NCBI RefSeq assembly: GCF_012163145.1
Contig: NZ_JAAVTX010000001.1
Location: 186,001 to 250,000 of the forward strand
Direction of reading: 5' to 3'
Length of the DNA stretch: 64,000 bases
Source: Falsiroseomonas frigidaquae
GTDB taxonomy: Bacteria > Pseudomonadota > Alphaproteobacteria > Acetobacterales > Acetobacteraceae
A program made the translations under genes and the position numbers. Below the pieces are notes generated by a model. It ran no database searches and was not told the origin of the DNA. It saw nothing but the letters and a program-made list of their open reading frames with translations. Shown here one piece after another: positions 44,126 through 53,330 of the stretch (position 1 is its first letter; each line of letters starts with the position of its first letter).

Positions 44126-45475
44126 TCAGCCGAGGCGTTCGCCGTGCAGCGTCACGTCCAGGCCCTCGCGCTCCTCCTCCTCCGTCACGCGGAGGCCGAC
44201 GATGGCGTCCACGATCTTGAGCAGGATGAAGGTGGCGATCGCCGTGAAGACGAAGACCGCCGCCACCGCATAGACCTGCAGCAGGAACTGCTCGAAGGAT
44301 CCGCTGATGCCGGCCGGCGATGCCGGGGTGCCCGACAGCGGGCCATAGGCGAAGACGCCCGTCAGCAGCGCACCGGCGATGCCGCAGATGCCGTGCACGC
44401 CGAAGGCGTCCAGGCTGTCGTCATAGCCGCACCAGTGCTTCAGCGCGGTCGCGCCCCAGAAGCCGGCGAGGCCAGCCACCAGGCCGATGACCAGCGCGGA
44501 ACCCGGCAGCACGAAGCCCGCCGCCGGGGTGATGGCAACCAGCCCCGCCACTGCGCCGGAGATCGCGCCGAGCACGGAAGGCTTGCCCTTGGTCGCCCAT
44601 TCGGCCGCCAGCCAGGCCAGCACCGCACCGGCCGCGGCCACCTGCGTCACCAGCATCGCCATGCCGGCGCGCGCACCGGCACCGACGGCGGAGCCGGCGT
44701 TGAAGCCGAACCAGCCCACCCACAGCATGCTCGCGCCGATCACGGCGAAGGCCAGGTTGTAGGGGGACATGTTCTCGGTGCCGTAGCCGACCCGCTTGCC
44801 GAGCACGACCGCCGCCACCAGGCCCGCCACGCCGGCATTGATGTGCACGACGGTGCCACCGGCGAAATCCAGCGCGCCGAGCGCGAAGATCCAGCCATTC
44901 GGGTGCCAGACCCAATGTGCCACGGGCGAATAGACCAGCAGCGTCCACAGCGTGACGAACAGCATCAGCGCGGAGAACTTCATGCGGTCCGCCACCGCGC
45001 CGGTGATCAGCGCGGCGGTGATGATGGCGAAGGTCATCTGGAAGGTGACGAAGACGCTTTCCGGAATGGTGGTCGCCACCGCGCCGTCACCCGAGCCCAG
45101 CACGAAGGGGGCATCCCAGCCCTCACCCATGCCGGACAGCAGCACCTTGGACAGGTCGCCGATATAGGCATTGCCCTCGCCGAAGGCCAGGCTGTAGCCC
45201 AGCAGCATCCACAGCACGCCGACCAGGCCGCAGACCGCGAAGGACTGCATCATGGTCGCCAGCACGTTCTTCTTGCGGACCATGCCCGCATAGAACAGCG
45301 CCAGGCCGGGCACCGTCATCATCAGCACGATGGCCGTGCTGGTCAGCATCCAGGCGGTGTCGCCGGTATCAATGGTCGGCGTAGGTGCCGCCACGGCCGC
45401 ATCCTGCGCGAATGCCGCGCCGGACAGGACCAGCGCCGGCAGCGCCATGGCAGCGGCGCGCGCAATCCTCGTCAT
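44126..45475 (-). CDS. amtB: ammonium transporter AmtB
   Basis: 449 residues. The signal peptide is at about 1-23 (MTRIARAAAMALPALVLSGA), then eleven membrane helices. Family signatures include DTAWMLTSTAIVLMMTVPGL, FYAGMVRKKNVL, the His and Trp pore residues in DFAGGTVVHINAGVAGLVAA and the second His in FGVHGICGIAGALLTGVFA. It conducts ammonium across the inner membrane. It follows glnK by 61 bases in the same direction, the classic glnK-amtB operon, so GlnK will gate it when nitrogen is ample. The start at 45475 is the most likely; an ATG six codons upstream is possible. Confidence 0.95.
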   Translation of the reverse strand: MTRIARAAAMALPALVLSGAAFAQDAAVAAPTPTIDTGDTAWMLTSTAIVLMMTVPGLALFYAGMVRKKNVLATMMQSFAVCGLVGVLWMLLGYSLAFGEGNAYIGDLSKVLLSGMGEGWDAPFVLGSGDGAVATTIPESVFVTFQMTFAIITAALITGAVADRMKFSALMLFVTLWTLLVYSPVAHWVWHPNGWIFALGALDFAGGTVVHINAGVAGLVAAVVLGKRVGYGTENMSPYNLAFAVIGASMLWVGWFGFNAGSAVGAGARAGMAMLVTQVAAAGAVLAWLAAEWATKGKPSVLGAISGAVAGLVAITPAAGFVLPGSALVIGLVAGLAGFWGATALKHWCGYDDSLDAFGVHGICGIAGALLTGVFAYGPLSGTPASPAGISGSFEQFLLQVYAVAAVFVFTAIATFILLKIVDAIVGLRVTEEEEREGLDVTLHGERLG

Positions 45476-45536
45476 TCCCCCATTCCTCATCATGCCCCCG
45501 GTCCTGAACCTGGGTGTGTTGTCGCCCGACATGCCG

Positions 45537-45953
<417 letters not shown>

Positions 45954-45996
45954 TTACGTGGAGTTCCGCGCGCCCGCGCAAAGTTGCGCTGCTGCA

Positions 45997-46014
45997 CTGC
46001 GAGAAACGTGCCTA
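45997..46014 (-). promoter_or_regulatory. possible sigma-54 promoter of glnK
   Basis: On the minus strand AGGCACGTTTCTCGC has GG-N10-GC spacing, but one base of the TGG and one of the TTGC are off consensus. NtrC/sigma-54 control of glnK-amtB is common, so it is listed at low confidence. Confidence 0.3.
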
Positions 46015-46073
46015 TTTCTTGGGCAATTGCCTCGCCCTTGCCGAAACGCCCCCGCAGCGCGACTTTCCCCGCC

Positions 46074-47354
46074 ATGAGCGAGATCGAGACCACCATCTGC
46101 ATCGTCGGCGCCGGCCCGGTCGGCGCCACACTGGCCGCGACCCTGGCCGCCGCCGGCATTCCCACCGCGGTGCTGGACCGCGCACCGTTGCCGCCGATGG
46201 AGCTGCCGGATTTCGATGGCCGCGCCTATGCCATCGCGCTCACCAGCCAGCGGCTGCTGGCGGCGTCGGGCATCTGGGACCGGCTACCGGAGCCTCCGCA
46301 GCCGATTCACCACATCCGCGTGGCCGATGGCCGGCCGGGCCATGCGCCCTCCCCGCTCAAGCTGGACTTTCGGAGCGAGGAGGTGGGCCCCGACCCCTTC
46401 GGCTGGATGGTGGAGGCGCGGGCACTGCGCGTCGCGCTGAATGCCCGCCTGCCGCATCTGCCCAATCTGCGCGTCTTCGCCCCGGCCGAGGCCAGCGTCG
46501 AACGCCAGCCGGAAGGTGCCCGCATCCGCATCACCGCCGGCCCGGATGCCGGGACCACGCTGGTCGCGCGCCTGGTGGTGGCCGCCGAGGGGCGGGACAG
46601 CGCGCTGCGCCAGCAGGCCGGCATCCGCGTGCAGCGTCATGATTACGGCCAGACCGGCATGGTCGGCGCCTTCGCACATGAACGCCCGCACAATGGCACG
46701 GCGCTGGAGATGTTCCTGCCGAACGGCCCCTTCGCGCAATTGCCGCTGGCCGGCCCCGGCGGCTTCGGCACGGCGCAATTTCCGCACGCCTCCGCCTTCG
46801 TCTGGTCCGACCGGCGTGACCTGGCTGCGCGCTTCCTGGCGATGGACGACGCCGCCTTCGGGCGGGAGCTGACGCGCCGCATGGGCGACCACCTGGGCGC
46901 CATCAGGCCCATCGGCCGGCGCTGGTCCTACCCGCTGACGGCGCTGTGGGCGCAGCGGCAGACGGATACGCGGCTGGCGCTGGTCGGCGACGCCGCGCAT
47001 GGCATCCACCCGATCGCCGGCCAGGGCCTGAACCTCGGCTTCCGCGATGTCGCCGCGCTGGCGGAGGCGGTGATCGAGGCGGTGGCGGCCGGGGAGGATC
47101 CGGGCAGCACCGCCGTGCTGCGCCGCTACGAACGCCGCGCCCGGCCGGATGCCGCGATCATGCTCGGCGCGACCCATGTGCTGGAGAAGCTGTTCGGCAA
47201 CGACTTCGGACCCGTGCGCCTGGCGCGGCGCCTGGGCATCGCGGCGGTGGACCGCATGCCGCGGCTGAAGCGCGCCTTCGCGCAGCGGGCGATGGGCATG
47301 GCGGGGGCGAGCGGGCTGCTCGGCGGCCAGGGGCTGATGACGCCGCCTACCTGA
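46074..47354 (+). CDS. UbiH/UbiF/VisC-family FAD-dependent hydroxylase
   Basis: 426 residues. The FAD-binding GxGxxG is in TTICIVGAGPVGATLAATLA, the DG motif is in LVVAAEGRDSALRQQAGI, and the ribityl/pyrophosphate motif is LALVGDAAHGIHPIAGQGLN, followed by LGFRDVAALAE, the UbiH-family motif. These enzymes hydroxylate the ubiquinone ring. The ATG at 46074 starts directly before the FAD strand. It is convergent with the MFS gene (8-base overlap) and divergent from glnK. Which ring position it acts on cannot be told from sequence. Confidence 0.88.
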   Translation: MSEIETTICIVGAGPVGATLAATLAAAGIPTAVLDRAPLPPMELPDFDGRAYAIALTSQRLLAASGIWDRLPEPPQPIHHIRVADGRPGHAPSPLKLDFRSEEVGPDPFGWMVEARALRVALNARLPHLPNLRVFAPAEASVERQPEGARIRITAGPDAGTTLVARLVVAAEGRDSALRQQAGIRVQRHDYGQTGMVGAFAHERPHNGTALEMFLPNGPFAQLPLAGPGGFGTAQFPHASAFVWSDRRDLAARFLAMDDAAFGRELTRRMGDHLGAIRPIGRRWSYPLTALWAQRQTDTRLALVGDAAHGIHPIAGQGLNLGFRDVAALAEAVIEAVAAGEDPGSTAVLRRYERRARPDAAIMLGATHVLEKLFGNDFGPVRLARRLGIAAVDRMPRLKRAFAQRAMGMAGASGLLGGQGLMTPPT

Positions 47355-48627
47355 CGGACAGGATGCGCCACCCGGCGAAGGATGCGGCCAGCGCCGCGAC
47401 GGCGAGGCTCGGCACGGCGACCCAGGTGATCGCCCCCAGCAGGTCCCGCCCCATCACCTGGTCCGACACCGCGCCCATCAGCACCGGCCCGATGGCGCAG
47501 AAGGCCGCGATGATCACGCTGTAGGACGCGAAGGCGCGCGCCCGCAGCGGGGGCGGCACCAGGTCCTGCACCATGGTCGGGATGAAGGCATTGGCCAGGC
47601 AGGTCGCCAGCAGGAAGCCGGTGACCAGAACCAGCACCGCCTGCACGGAACCCAGCCAGGGCAGCAGCAGTACGCAGGGCAGCGCCAGCAGGGCGCCGAG
47701 CGCCATCACCAGCGGCCGCCCTGCCTCCTGCCGCCCCGCCGGCAACAGGCGGTCCATCAGCCCGGCCATGCCAAGGCTTGCGAGGTTGGTGGCCAGCACG
47801 ATCACCCCCAGCCATTCCCCCAGCATGCCGAGGTCGAAGCTGAAGCGCCGGGTCAGCGCCAGGGCCAGCAGCGGCATCAGCCCCTGCACGGCGATGGCGA
47901 CGCCACCGGCCGCCAGCACCAGCAGGCCGATGGTGCGGCCTTGCGCGCGCAGGAAGGCCGGCAGCGACCCGGTGGCGGCTTCGGCCGCAATGGCCCGCCG
48001 TGGCGGATCGACGGTGGCGAAGCCCAGTAGCAGCAAGGGCAGCCCAAGCCCGGCGATCATGACCATCGCCAGGCGCCAGGTCTCGAAGCCACCCAGCGTC
48101 CCGGGGAAGGCCGCGCCGAGCTGCGCCGCCTGGTCCACCAGCCAGCCGCCGAGCGCATAGCCAGACGCGGCACCGACCGACATCAGCGCCGCGAAGCTGA
48201 GATTGGCCGCCACGCGCCGTCCCGGCCGCACCAGATCGGGCAGCATCGAGTAGATCACCGGGATCAGCGCGAATTCGGTCACGCCCGCCGCGGCCCGCCC
48301 GGCGAAGAACAGCGGAAACCAGGGCGCCAGGGCGCCAAGCGCCGTCAGCGCCACCCAGGCGGCGATGAAGAACAGCAGCACGGCCTTGCGCGAATACTGG
48401 TCGGCCAGGCGTGCCAGCGGAATCGCCAGCAGGCTCGCGACCAGGATGCCGGCAATGCCGTGCAGCGCGCCGATCACCGCATCGCCCACGCCGAAGCTCG
48501 CCTGGATGGCGGGCGACAGCAGGGCGAGCAGGCCGCGATCGGTCATCTGCACGCCGGCCGCGACGCCGAGATACAGGATGGTGAGCAGGGCGGCGGGGCT
48601 GTCCGCCGCCCTGCCCTGCGTCGTCAC
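47347..48627 (-). CDS. MFS transporter
   Basis: 426 residues with twelve predicted membrane helices and the loop 2-3 motif as IPLARLADQYSRKAVLLF. It begins 10 bases after the TonB-dependent receptor stop, in the same direction, so it is probably co-transcribed and iron-controlled. It could export a siderophore or carry the stripped or whole siderophore across the inner membrane. Its stop overlaps that of the ubiH-type gene by 8 bases. The substrate is inferred only from context. Confidence 0.85.
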   Translation of the reverse strand: MTTQGRAADSPAALLTILYLGVAAGVQMTDRGLLALLSPAIQASFGVGDAVIGALHGIAGILVASLLAIPLARLADQYSRKAVLLFFIAAWVALTALGALAPWFPLFFAGRAAAGVTEFALIPVIYSMLPDLVRPGRRVAANLSFAALMSVGAASGYALGGWLVDQAAQLGAAFPGTLGGFETWRLAMVMIAGLGLPLLLLGFATVDPPRRAIAAEAATGSLPAFLRAQGRTIGLLVLAAGGVAIAVQGLMPLLALALTRRFSFDLGMLGEWLGVIVLATNLASLGMAGLMDRLLPAGRQEAGRPLVMALGALLALPCVLLLPWLGSVQAVLVLVTGFLLATCLANAFIPTMVQDLVPPPLRARAFASYSVIIAAFCAIGPVLMGAVSDQVMGRDLLGAITWVAVPSLAVAALAASFAGWRILSVR

Positions 48628-48637
48628 TTTCCCTGCC

Positions 48638-50824
48638 TCACCACTTATAGGTCAGGCTGGCGAGCACGTTCAGCCGGTTGCCGTAGAAGCAGCCGGAGGT
48701 GCCGGAGCAACGGGCGACATAGCGCGTATCGGCCAGGTTGCTGGCATTCACGCCGAACTCCAGCCCGCGCATCTCCTCGGACAGCTTCGACAGGTCGTAG
48801 CGCATGCCCGCATCGAACAAGGTGGTCGAGGGCACTACGCTGCCGCCGGTATTCACCGCGGAGGTATTGCCGAGGTAGCGCACGCCAGCGCCCACCGTCA
48901 GGCCCGAGAGCACGCGCCCGGCATCGACGAAGGTGTATTCGGCGTAGAGATTGGCGTTGGTCGCGGCCACGCCGGCCGGGCGATTGCCTTCCTCGCCGGC
49001 CGTCGAGCTGCTGGTGATCTCGGGGTCGAGCAGGCTGACGGAGCCGAGCAGGCTCCAGCCCCGGCCGAGCTCGGCGACGCCTTCGAGTTCCAGGCCGCGC
49101 ACGCGGATCTCGCCGACCGATTTCTGCTGGAAGTTGATGTCGGCGGTCAGCGAGTTCTGCTGCGTGAGCTGGAAGGCCGCGAGCTGTACGAAGCTGCGCA
49201 TGCCGGGCGGCTGGAACTTCACGCCGACCTCGTACTGCTCGCCCTCCAGCGGGTCCCAGCTGTTGCCGGCCGCATCGGTGCCGATCTGCGGCTGGAAGGA
49301 ACGGGCATAGCTGGCATAGGGCGCGAGGCCGGTGTCGGAAAGGTAGACGGCACCGAGGCGCCAGGTGAAGGCGCTGTCGTTCTGGCTGCGGGTGGTGTTG
49401 GTCACCCGGTTGTCGACGTCCGAATGGGCCCAGTCCTGCCGGATGCCGGCGACCAGCACCAGGCGGTCGATGCGCATCTGGTCCTGCAGATAGACGCCAT
49501 ACTGCGTGTTGACCTGGCGCACGCTGTCATAGGGCGCGGGCAGCGTGCCGACCGGCGTGCCATAGCTCGGCGCGAATACGTCGAGGCCGCTGGCGAAGGC
49601 GAATTGCTGCGCGTTGCGGTAGTTCACCTGGCTCGCATCGAAGCCCGCCAGCACGGTGTGCCGCACGGTGCCGGTGGCGAATTCCGCCTTCGCGTGGTTG
49701 TCCAGCTGCAGCGTGTTGACATTGATGTTGGCGCGATACGCGTAGCGGTTCAGCGTGCGCTGGTCCGCCTGCAGACCTCCGCCATAGACCTGGTCCCAGC
49801 GGATTTCCGTCTCGGCGTAGCGGAAATTCTGCTGGAAGGACCAGACGTCGTTGAAGCGGTGGTTGAACTCGTAGCCGACGCCATACTGTTCCCGGTTGAA
49901 GGCGTCGAAATCGGGTTCGCCGGTGAAGCGGCTGCGGCTGATGCGGCCGAACGGTGTCGAGGTGACGGTGCCTTCGTAGGGCAGGAACTGGTTACCCGAG
50001 GTCCGGTCGCGCTGGTAGAAGCTCATCATGGTGAGCGAGGTGTCGGCCGTCGGCTGCCAGGTCAGCGAGGGCGCGAGAAACACGCGGTCGTCCCGCACGA
50101 AGTCCACCGCCGTGTCGCTGTCCCGCACCAGGCCGGTCAGGCTGTAGGACCAGATGCCATCGCGATCGAGCGGGCCGGAGGCATGGCCCTGGCCCTGCAG
50201 GCGACCCTCGCTGCCGGCCGAGAGCCGCACCTCGCCGCGCGCGCTGTCGGTCGGGCGGCGCTGCATCATGTTCACCAGGCCGCCCGGGGCGATCTGGCCG
50301 TACAGCACGGAGGTCGGGCCGCGCAGCACCTCGTAGCGCTCCAGCCCGTAGGTCTCGAAGGCGCTGCCGGCGTAGCCCGCATTGTAGCGCAGGCCGTTCA
50401 GGAAGATGCCGTTGTCCTGCGCGTTGAAACCGCGCAGCTGGAACCAGTCGGTGCGGCTGTCGGTGCCGTAGTTCTCGCCCCGGACGCCGGCGGTGTAGCG
50501 CAGCGCCTCGCCCAGCGTCTGCGCCTGGCGCGCATCGATCTGGTCGCGCGGGATGACGGTGATGGATTGCGGGTTCTCGATCAGCGCCGTGTCGGTCTTG
50601 GTGCCGGAGATCTGCTGGCTGGCGACGAAGCCGCGGATCGGGTCCAACGCGCGTTCCGCGGCGCCGACCACGCTGGTTTCCGGCAGCAGCAGGGGCGATG
50701 CCTCGGTGGAGCCGGTGGCCGGAAGGGTGGTCTGGGCGGAAGCGGGCCAGGGAAGCTGCGCGACGATGGCGGCGGCCAGCAGCGTGGTGACGGTGCGATG
50801 CCGGTCCCGCGGGCGGATGTGCAT
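48638..50824 (-). CDS. TonB-dependent siderophore receptor (FhuA/FhuE type)
   Basis: 728 residues. The signal peptide spans about 1-29. The plug domain contains IENPQSITVIPRDQIDARQA, LRGFNAQDNGIFLNGLRYN and YGLERYEVLRGPTSVLYGQI with APGGLVNMMQRRP. The 22-strand barrel ends with the aromatic LNVLASLTYKW. It imports ferric siderophores across the outer membrane using TonB. No Ton box or N-terminal signalling domain was identified with certainty. A Fur-like box lies 69 bases upstream. A siderophore-interacting reductase-type gene precedes it at 50951-51844. Confidence 0.92.
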   Translation of the reverse strand: MHIRPRDRHRTVTTLLAAAIVAQLPWPASAQTTLPATGSTEASPLLLPETSVVGAAERALDPIRGFVASQQISGTKTDTALIENPQSITVIPRDQIDARQAQTLGEALRYTAGVRGENYGTDSRTDWFQLRGFNAQDNGIFLNGLRYNAGYAGSAFETYGLERYEVLRGPTSVLYGQIAPGGLVNMMQRRPTDSARGEVRLSAGSEGRLQGQGHASGPLDRDGIWSYSLTGLVRDSDTAVDFVRDDRVFLAPSLTWQPTADTSLTMMSFYQRDRTSGNQFLPYEGTVTSTPFGRISRSRFTGEPDFDAFNREQYGVGYEFNHRFNDVWSFQQNFRYAETEIRWDQVYGGGLQADQRTLNRYAYRANINVNTLQLDNHAKAEFATGTVRHTVLAGFDASQVNYRNAQQFAFASGLDVFAPSYGTPVGTLPAPYDSVRQVNTQYGVYLQDQMRIDRLVLVAGIRQDWAHSDVDNRVTNTTRSQNDSAFTWRLGAVYLSDTGLAPYASYARSFQPQIGTDAAGNSWDPLEGEQYEVGVKFQPPGMRSFVQLAAFQLTQQNSLTADINFQQKSVGEIRVRGLELEGVAELGRGWSLLGSVSLLDPEITSSSTAGEEGNRPAGVAATNANLYAEYTFVDAGRVLSGLTVGAGVRYLGNTSAVNTGGSVVPSTTLFDAGMRYDLSKLSEEMRGLEFGVNASNLADTRYVARCSGTSGCFYGNRLNVLASLTYKW

Positions 50825-50892
50825 GAAGAGGTCCCCATCCGAGGTTCAGCGAGCAGGGCCTTCGGCGCTGCTCCGGTCCAGGGCATAAAGTT

Positions 50893-50911
50893 GAGAATGA
50901 GACGCGTTATT
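50893..50911 (-). promoter_or_regulatory. Fur-like box upstream of the siderophore receptor
   Basis: GAGAATGAGACGCGTTATT matches 13 of 19 positions of the classical Fur consensus. It lies in the 126-base gap before the receptor gene, an AT-richer patch where iron control is expected. Confidence 0.45.
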
Positions 50912-50950
50912 AACTGAAATCCGCGCCACGACAACGGCGGGCGCGTCAGA

Positions 50951-51844
50951 TCACGCCGCCACCTGCATCTGCGCCGCCCGGGCCGGCCCCTCGCCCCGCC
51001 CCTGATCCCGCCCCTGGTCCCGGCCTTGGGCCGCCGCGCTGCGCCCGTAGTCATCCACGCTGACGCCGAAATTCCAGTAGCCCAGCACCAGCATGTCGCG
51101 GCGATCGAGGCCGCAGACCCCCCGCAGATGCTCGCCCATGGCGGTGGCGGCCGCGGATTCGGCGGCCACCCAGGCGAAGACATCCTCCCCAGGCGCCACC
51201 GCCAGCCCTGCCACGGCGCGCGCCAGCAACGAGGTCCGCCCGGCACCATGCGGGCCATGGTGCAGCCAGGTGACGGCAAGGCCGGGTGGGTGCCGCAGCT
51301 TCTGCTGCTCCTCCGGCCCCGGCACCTCGATGAAGGCATGGCCACGGGCCGTTTCCGGCAGCCCTTCCAGGATGTTCACCAGGGCCGGCAGGGCGCAGTG
51401 GTCGCCCGCCAGGATGTAGCGCGCGGCCGGGTTCACGCCGCGGCCGCCGAGGCCGGCGATGCCCACCTCATCCCCCGCCTTGGCCCGGGCCGCCCAGGCG
51501 GAGGCAATGCCGGCGTGGCCATGCAGGACGAAGTCGATGTCGAGTTCCCCCGCCGTCGCATCCAGCCGCCGCACCGTGTAGCTGCGCAGCACCGGGCGGC
51601 GATCCTCGGCCGGCCAGACCGGCTTGCCCGCCGCATCCTGCAGCGGCAGTTCCAGCCCGATACGGGGCGCCGGGGGCAGCAGCAGCTTCACATTCGGCCC
51701 GCCGCTGAGGCCGGCGATCTCCCGCCCGCCGAGGGTGATCCGCCGCATGCCGGGCGTGACCTGCACCGTGCGCAGCACCCGCAGCCGGCGAATGCCGCGC
51801 CAGCGCGTCGCCCAGGGCTCTGCCGAAACCGCGAGACCGCTCAT
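50951..51844 (-). CDS. siderophore-interacting protein (SIP), FAD-binding ferric reductase family
   Basis: 297 residues. It has the FAD-binding region RPVLRSYTVRRLDATAGELD with IDFVLHGHAGIASAWAARAK, the NAD-side GRGVNPAARYILAGDHCALP, then FAWVAAESAAATAMGEHLRG and VLGYWNFGVSVDDYGR near the end. SIPs release iron from siderophores in the cytoplasm by reduction. A short GRDQ repeat is near the C-terminus. The start at 51844 is chosen by domain; an upstream ATG adds 21 unmatched residues. It lies upstream of the receptor gene in the same direction, with its own gap and Fur-like box between them. Confidence 0.9.
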   Translation of the reverse strand: MSGLAVSAEPWATRWRGIRRLRVLRTVQVTPGMRRITLGGREIAGLSGGPNVKLLLPPAPRIGLELPLQDAAGKPVWPAEDRRPVLRSYTVRRLDATAGELDIDFVLHGHAGIASAWAARAKAGDEVGIAGLGGRGVNPAARYILAGDHCALPALVNILEGLPETARGHAFIEVPGPEEQQKLRHPPGLAVTWLHHGPHGAGRTSLLARAVAGLAVAPGEDVFAWVAAESAAATAMGEHLRGVCGLDRRDMLVLGYWNFGVSVDDYGRSAAAQGRDQGRDQGRGEGPARAAQMQVAA

Positions 51845-51947
51845 CGCCCTCGTCCATGGAAGTCGAGGAGGATAGGTGCCGCGGATGCGAATGATTTGCA
51901 ATACCAAATGGCGTGGCGCACGCCGAGCGGCACCGCCCGGCTGCGCT

Positions 51948-52358
51948 TCAGGCCCGCTTCGGCGGGTCCCGGCTCAGCCCCTTTGCGGCCAGCGCCGCCT
52001 CATAGGCCGCCCAGCGCTCGGCCTGCTGCTCACCCAGCGCGCGGAAGAAATCCCAGCTGTAGATGCCGCTGTCGTGCAGGTCGTCGAAGATCAGCCGCAC
52101 GGCGTAATGCCCCACCGGCTCGATCTTCATGATGCCGACATGCCGCCGGCCGGCCACCGTCACGCGCTGGCCCGGCCCATGCCCCTGCACCTCGGCGGAG
52201 GGGCTTTCGACGCGCAGGTATTCCGCCGGCAGGGCGAAGCGCACGCCGTCATCCCAGGCCAGGTGCAGGACCTGTTCCGCCCGGTTCAGGCGGATCTCGG
52301 TCAGCTTCGGCATCAGGCCGTTCGCCATCAGACCGTTCGCCATCAGACCGTTCGCCAT
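51948..52358 (-). CDS. DUF971 protein with triplicated start codons
   Basis: 136 residues from the first ATG; the conserved DUF971 domain starts at residue 16 (MPKLTEIRLNRAEQVLHLAW) and includes LPAEYLRVESPSAEVQGHGP and VGHYAVRLIFDDLHDSGIYS. DUF971 is also the N-terminal domain of gamma-butyrobetaine hydroxylases; its stand-alone role is thought to involve Fe-S or iron proteins but is not settled. Residues 1-15 are three MANGL copies from a 15-base repeat, each giving a new ATG. The first ATG overlaps the upstream stop as TGATG. The ancestral start was probably the ATG at 52313. Confidence 0.88.
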   Translation of the reverse strand: MANGLMANGLMANGLMPKLTEIRLNRAEQVLHLAWDDGVRFALPAEYLRVESPSAEVQGHGPGQRVTVAGRRHVGIMKIEPVGHYAVRLIFDDLHDSGIYSWDFFRALGEQQAERWAAYEAALAAKGLSRDPPKRA

Positions 52359-52365
52359 CAGACCG
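52311..52365. repeat. 15-base tandem repeat at a translation start
   Basis: Three full 15-base units plus a partial one (plus-strand unit CATCAGACCGTTCGC, first copy with one change). Read on the minus strand, each unit recreates TGATG, the stop/start overlap between the Trm112-like and DUF971 genes. Confidence 0.92.
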
Positions 52366-52555
52366 GCAGCTTGCGGGCCTCGTCCGGCAGCATGATGGGG
52401 ATGCCGTCACGGACCGGATAGGCAAGCCCCGCCTTCTCGCTCACCAGTTCCCCGGCCTCGCGGTCATAACGCAGCGGCCCCTTGGTCACGGGGCAGACCA
52501 GGATTTCCAGCAGTCGCGGGTCCACCGCGCCTGCGCTCGGCTCGGAGGCCGTCAT
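52358..52555 (-). CDS. Trm112-like / UPF0434 small protein
   Basis: 65 residues: [20 protein letters not shown], then [20 protein letters not shown], the Trm112/YcaR pattern. Only one of the usual Cys residues of zinc-binding Trm112 remains (CPVTKGPL), as in bacterial UPF0434. Bacterial members may act as partners of methyltransferases, but this is uncertain. Its stop shares a base with the first ATG of DUF971, so the two are coupled. Confidence 0.85.
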   Translation of the reverse strand: MTASEPSAGAVDPRLLEILVCPVTKGPLRYDREAGELVSEKAGLAYPVRDGIPIMLPDEARKLPV

Positions 52556-52586
52556 CGCATCAACTCCAGAAACAGGGGCCGTTGAT

Positions 52587-53246
52587 TTAACTCGGCCGGC
52601 CCTCGGGCGCCATGCCGTGGCTGCCCATCTGCATCAGCGCCACCAGCATCTCCGCCCGCGTCTCGGTGGAGCGGGATTCCAGCAGCGCCTGCTTCTCCGC
52701 CACCTCGAAGGGGCACAGCATGCAGAGCGTGGTGACCAGCATGGCATCGCCGGTGCCCTCCACCGCCTCCCAATTCGCCTCGATGCCGCGCGCCTTGAAA
52801 TAGACGCGCAGCGCCGCCAGCAGCGCGCCGCGGTCGATCTGCGGCGCCGGGCCGTCCAGCATCAGGTCCGGCGCGTAGTCGCCATATTCCACCCGGGCGC
52901 GCCGGTAGCCGCGGCGCAGCCCCACCTCCTCGATGATGCGGTAGCGGATGATGCCGGTCAGCGTGATCAGGAAGCGCCCATCATCCGTCTCGGCGAAGGA
53001 GGTCAGGCGGCCGAGGCAGCCGACCTGGTAGATCTGGCTGCCGATCTCGGTGCGCGGCAGGCCGGGGTCCGGCTGCACCATGCCGAGGAACCGTCCCCCC
53101 GCCAGCGCATCCTCCGTCATCGCCAGGTAGCGCGGCTCGAAGATGTTCAGCGGCAGTCGCCCGCCGGGCAGCATCAGCGCCCCGGCGAGCGGGAAGATGG
53201 GGATCTCCGACGGCAAGGCGTCGAAGGCGGGATGGAAGGCGGACAT
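52587..53246 (-). CDS. LON substrate-binding-domain protein
   Basis: 219 residues consisting of a Lon N-terminal (PUA-like) domain, with no ATPase or protease part: [60 protein letters not shown]-like text and [14 protein letters not shown]. Such proteins are common in alphaproteobacteria beside a CnoX-like thioredoxin gene, as here; the role may be in protein quality control. The ATG at 53246 has CGGAG upstream; the GTG at 53264 would lie in the neighbouring hairpin. Confidence 0.85.
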   Translation of the reverse strand: MSAFHPAFDALPSEIPIFPLAGALMLPGGRLPLNIFEPRYLAMTEDALAGGRFLGMVQPDPGLPRTEIGSQIYQVGCLGRLTSFAETDDGRFLITLTGIIRYRIIEEVGLRRGYRRARVEYGDYAPDLMLDGPAPQIDRGALLAALRVYFKARGIEANWEAVEGTGDAMLVTTLCMLCPFEVAEKQALLESRSTETRAEMLVALMQMGSHGMAPEGRPS

Positions 53247-53260
53247 ATGCTCCGTTTCAG

Positions 53261-53287
53261 CCACCGCGCGGTCCGGCCGCGCGGTGG
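53261..53287. terminator. strong hairpin between the CnoX-like and LON-domain genes
   Basis: CCACCGCGCGG and CCGCGCGGTGG form a perfect 11-base-pair stem around a 5-base loop, in the 84-base gap. There is no T run on the minus strand; it could end or attenuate transcription from the upstream thioredoxin-like gene. Confidence 0.6.
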
Positions 53288-53330
53288 TCCCTGTTTCCCC
53301 CGCGCGGCGCGTGTCTCCGGCCGGGTCGCC

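Noticed and set aside
48365-50917. 850-codon plus-strand frame opposite the TonB receptor
   Set aside because: No family motif; the minus strand encodes an intact TonB-dependent receptor with signal peptide and plug.
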